From NCBI GenBank assembly GCA_017530275.1, contig JAFXMP010000356.1:1-20562 (forward strand): a DNA stretch of 20,562 bases. Direction: 5' to 3'. The stretch comes from Clostridia bacterium (lineage in GTDB: Bacteria > Bacillota_A > Clostridia > Christensenellales > Aristaeellaceae). The position numbers and the translations under genes were made by a program. Position 1 is the stretch's first letter. Each line of letters starts with the position of its first letter. Below are positions 18,882 through 20,562 of the stretch, piece by piece. Below the pieces are notes generated by a model that made no database searches, was not told where the DNA came from, and saw only the letters and a program-made list of their open reading frames with translations.

Positions 18882-20528
18882 ATGGGTAAGGAAGCGAATT
18901 TCCGGGAACGGGCGCTGTACGCTTTCAGTCCGAAACGCGGGAACGAAATGTACCAGCGGCGGATGAAGAAGGAAGCCGAGCAGACCGGCGCGGATATCAG
19001 CACGGACGCGGCGCATAGCGCGGCGATCAAAATGTCCGCAAGTTACTTTGGACGGCACGGCGCGAGCACGACGCTGAACACCATGATTGGCTGGCTGGTG
19101 GGCGGCGGCGGCGCGGAAGACGATATCGACGTACACGGCGCTTTACTGCGGAAGCGGGCGCGGGATCTGTACGCGGGCGGCGGCCTGGCACGGAGCGGGC
19201 CGAACACGCTGACGACAAACGTTGTCGGTTGGGGCATCAAGCCGAAGCCGAAGATTGACGGCGAACTGCTGAAGCTGAGCGACGAAAAGCGGGACGAATG
19301 GGAACGGAACACGCTGCGGGAGTTTGAGCTTTGGGCCGAGAGCGCCATGTGTGACGCGGAGCGGCAGCAAAACTTCTACGGCCTGCAGGAGCTGGCCTTC
19401 CTGTCCATGCTGGTGAGCGGTGACTGTTTCGCCCTGTTCGGCATGAAGGAGAACAAGCGGACGCCCTACCAGACGACAATCCGTATTCTGGAAGCTGACC
19501 GGGTGGGTACGCCGGAGAGCGGCGGAGAAAGCCAGGTAACGGAACTGGAAAACGGCGGGCGAATCGTGGACGGCGTGGAGCTGGACAAGGAAGGCGCGGT
19601 GGTGCGGTACTACATTACCAGCCGCCATCCGCTGGCAGAGGGAAACAGTGAAGAACTGACCTATACCCCGATTGAAGCCTTCGGGAAGGATACGGGATAT
19701 CCGAATATCCTTCACGTTATGACCCACGAGCGGCCCGAGCAGCGGCGCGGCGTTCCGTTTGTGGCGGCGTGCATCGAATATCTGAAGCAGTTTGACCGGT
19801 ACCTTACCGCCGAGCTGGCGGCCCAGGTGGTTTCCTCCATGCTGACGGCGTTTATCATCAACGACGCGGACGGCGCGAGCGTGGGCCTGGAAGACAGCGT
19901 GGACGAGGAAGAGAAGGTAACGGACAACGATCTGAACCTTGAGCTGCGGCCCGGGGCCATTTACGATCTACCGCCCGGAAAGAAGATTGAAACGGTGAAC
20001 CCGCTGCGGCAGAACACCGCGTTCCAGGGTTTCTGTGATACGTTTGAAATCTTGATCGGCAGCGGGCAGAATATCCCCAAGGAAGTGCTGATTCACAAAT
20101 ACGACAGCAACTACACCGCAAGCCGCTCCGCGCTGCTGGACTTCTGGAAGACCGTGCGGGTTTACCGGCGGAAGTTCAACCAGATGTTCAACCAGCAGAT
20201 TTGGGAAATGTGGCTGAGCGAAGCCGTGGCCATCGGACGGGTGGAAGCGCCCGGTTTCTTTGATGATCCGGCCATCCGGCGGGCATGGTGCGGGTGTATG
20301 TGGAACGGCGTCACCATGGGCCATGTTGACCCGAGGAAAGAGGTTGAAGCTGCAATCCTGCGGATCCAGCACAACCTTTCCACGGAGGAACAGGAAGCCG
20401 CCGAATACAACGGCAACGACTGGTCGGAAGTGATCCGGCAGCGGCGTAAGGAAATCGAAGCCCTGGCGGATTTGCAGATCCAGGAGGACTTCACTCCAAG
20501 TGACGACAAGGAGGACGACGACGAATGA
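18882..20528 (+). CDS. phage portal protein, lambda family
   Basis: Portal vertex subunit of 548 residues, near the family norm; ATG 18882 after AAGGAGG. Landmarks are RRMKKEAEQTGADISTDAAH, RKRARDLYAGGGLARSGPNT, the typical VVGWGIKPKP, YGLQELAFLSMLVSGDCFAL, HVMTHERPEQRRGVPFVAA, YLKQFDRYLTAELAAQVVSS and NIPKEVLIHKYDSNYTASRS with ALLDFWKTVRVYR. It forms the ring through which DNA enters and on which terminase docks. The stop overlaps the next start (ATGA). Confidence 0.95.
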   Translation: MGKEANFRERALYAFSPKRGNEMYQRRMKKEAEQTGADISTDAAHSAAIKMSASYFGRHGASTTLNTMIGWLVGGGGAEDDIDVHGALLRKRARDLYAGGGLARSGPNTLTTNVVGWGIKPKPKIDGELLKLSDEKRDEWERNTLREFELWAESAMCDAERQQNFYGLQELAFLSMLVSGDCFALFGMKENKRTPYQTTIRILEADRVGTPESGGESQVTELENGGRIVDGVELDKEGAVVRYYITSRHPLAEGNSEELTYTPIEAFGKDTGYPNILHVMTHERPEQRRGVPFVAACIEYLKQFDRYLTAELAAQVVSSMLTAFIINDADGASVGLEDSVDEEEKVTDNDLNLELRPGAIYDLPPGKKIETVNPLRQNTAFQGFCDTFEILIGSGQNIPKEVLIHKYDSNYTASRSALLDFWKTVRVYRRKFNQMFNQQIWEMWLSEAVAIGRVEAPGFFDDPAIRRAWCGCMWNGVTMGHVDPRKEVEAAILRIQHNLSTEEQEAAEYNGNDWSEVIRQRRKEIEALADLQIQEDFTPSDDKEDDDE

Positions 20529-20562
20529 GAGAGTTCTTTCACTTAGCGCATAGCGTGAAAAT
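20525..20562 (+). CDS. partial gene, probable head maturation protease
   Basis: Only 12 codons are present (MREFFHLAHSVK), with the ATG overlapping the portal stop and cut by the window edge. In lambda-type gene order the next gene is the capsid protease/scaffold (S49 or ClpP type). The call rests on position only. Confidence 0.45.
   Translation, partial: MREFFHLAHSVK

Overview
This window is the left end of a temperate tailed phage, most likely a prophage. It runs from an attachment site through the lysogeny switch, the early and replication genes and the late-control region to the start of the head-packaging genes. The host is probably a Bacillota (Clostridia-like) bacterium: GC is moderately high, AGGAGG-type ribosome sites precede most genes, the att fragment matches Bacillota tRNA-Ser(GCU), and the repressor, integrase, DUF3102 and DUF1064 genes are typical of that group. 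The packaging proteins (lambda gpA-type terminase, lambda-type portal) point to a siphovirus-like head. No host chromosomal gene is visible.

Layout. Positions 1-61 hold the 3' part of a tRNA-Ser(GCU) on the minus strand, the core of an attachment site. The minus strand then carries integrase, a membrane-anchored HNH nuclease and a CI-like repressor. Positions 2331-2467 form a compact genetic switch with two divergent promoters and four copies of one operator. The plus strand carries everything rightward: a Cro-like protein, small early proteins, a HAD phosphatase, a DUF1064 nuclease-like protein and a cysteine-rich peptide. Next come about 795 bp without protein genes (5455-6249), then DUF551, DUF3102, an ORF6C-like protein and a replication initiator containing six tandem 12-bp iterons. 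A dense cassette follows with zinc-ribbon miniproteins, an XF1762 acetyltransferase-like protein, a DNA methyltransferase, a 30-residue membrane peptide, DUF5131 and a Lar-like protein, ending in a sigma-like late regulator.

A 388-bp noncoding late-control region (15088-15475) carries a palindrome-overlapped promoter, an intrinsic terminator about 80 nt downstream and a row of strong hairpins. After it come a minor tail protein Z homologue in an unusual place, small and large terminase, a gpW-like protein, portal and the first codons of a probable head protease.

The strongest candidate for something undescribed is 5448-6193. Three RNAs there have textbook tRNA T-arms, acceptor 3' strands and encoded CCA ends, but lengths and middles that do not fit a standard cloverleaf. 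They are interleaved with three exact copies of a 20-nt hairpin motif, and two of the copies lie exactly 5 nt upstream of a predicted tRNA-like 5' end. Second are poly-G tracts (G8 and G10) in the adjacent acetyltransferase and methyltransferase genes. A one-base slip in the G10 tract truncates the methyltransferase within a few codons, so DNA modification could be phase-variable. Third is a displaced tail gene bracketed by identical 25-bp hairpin repeats.
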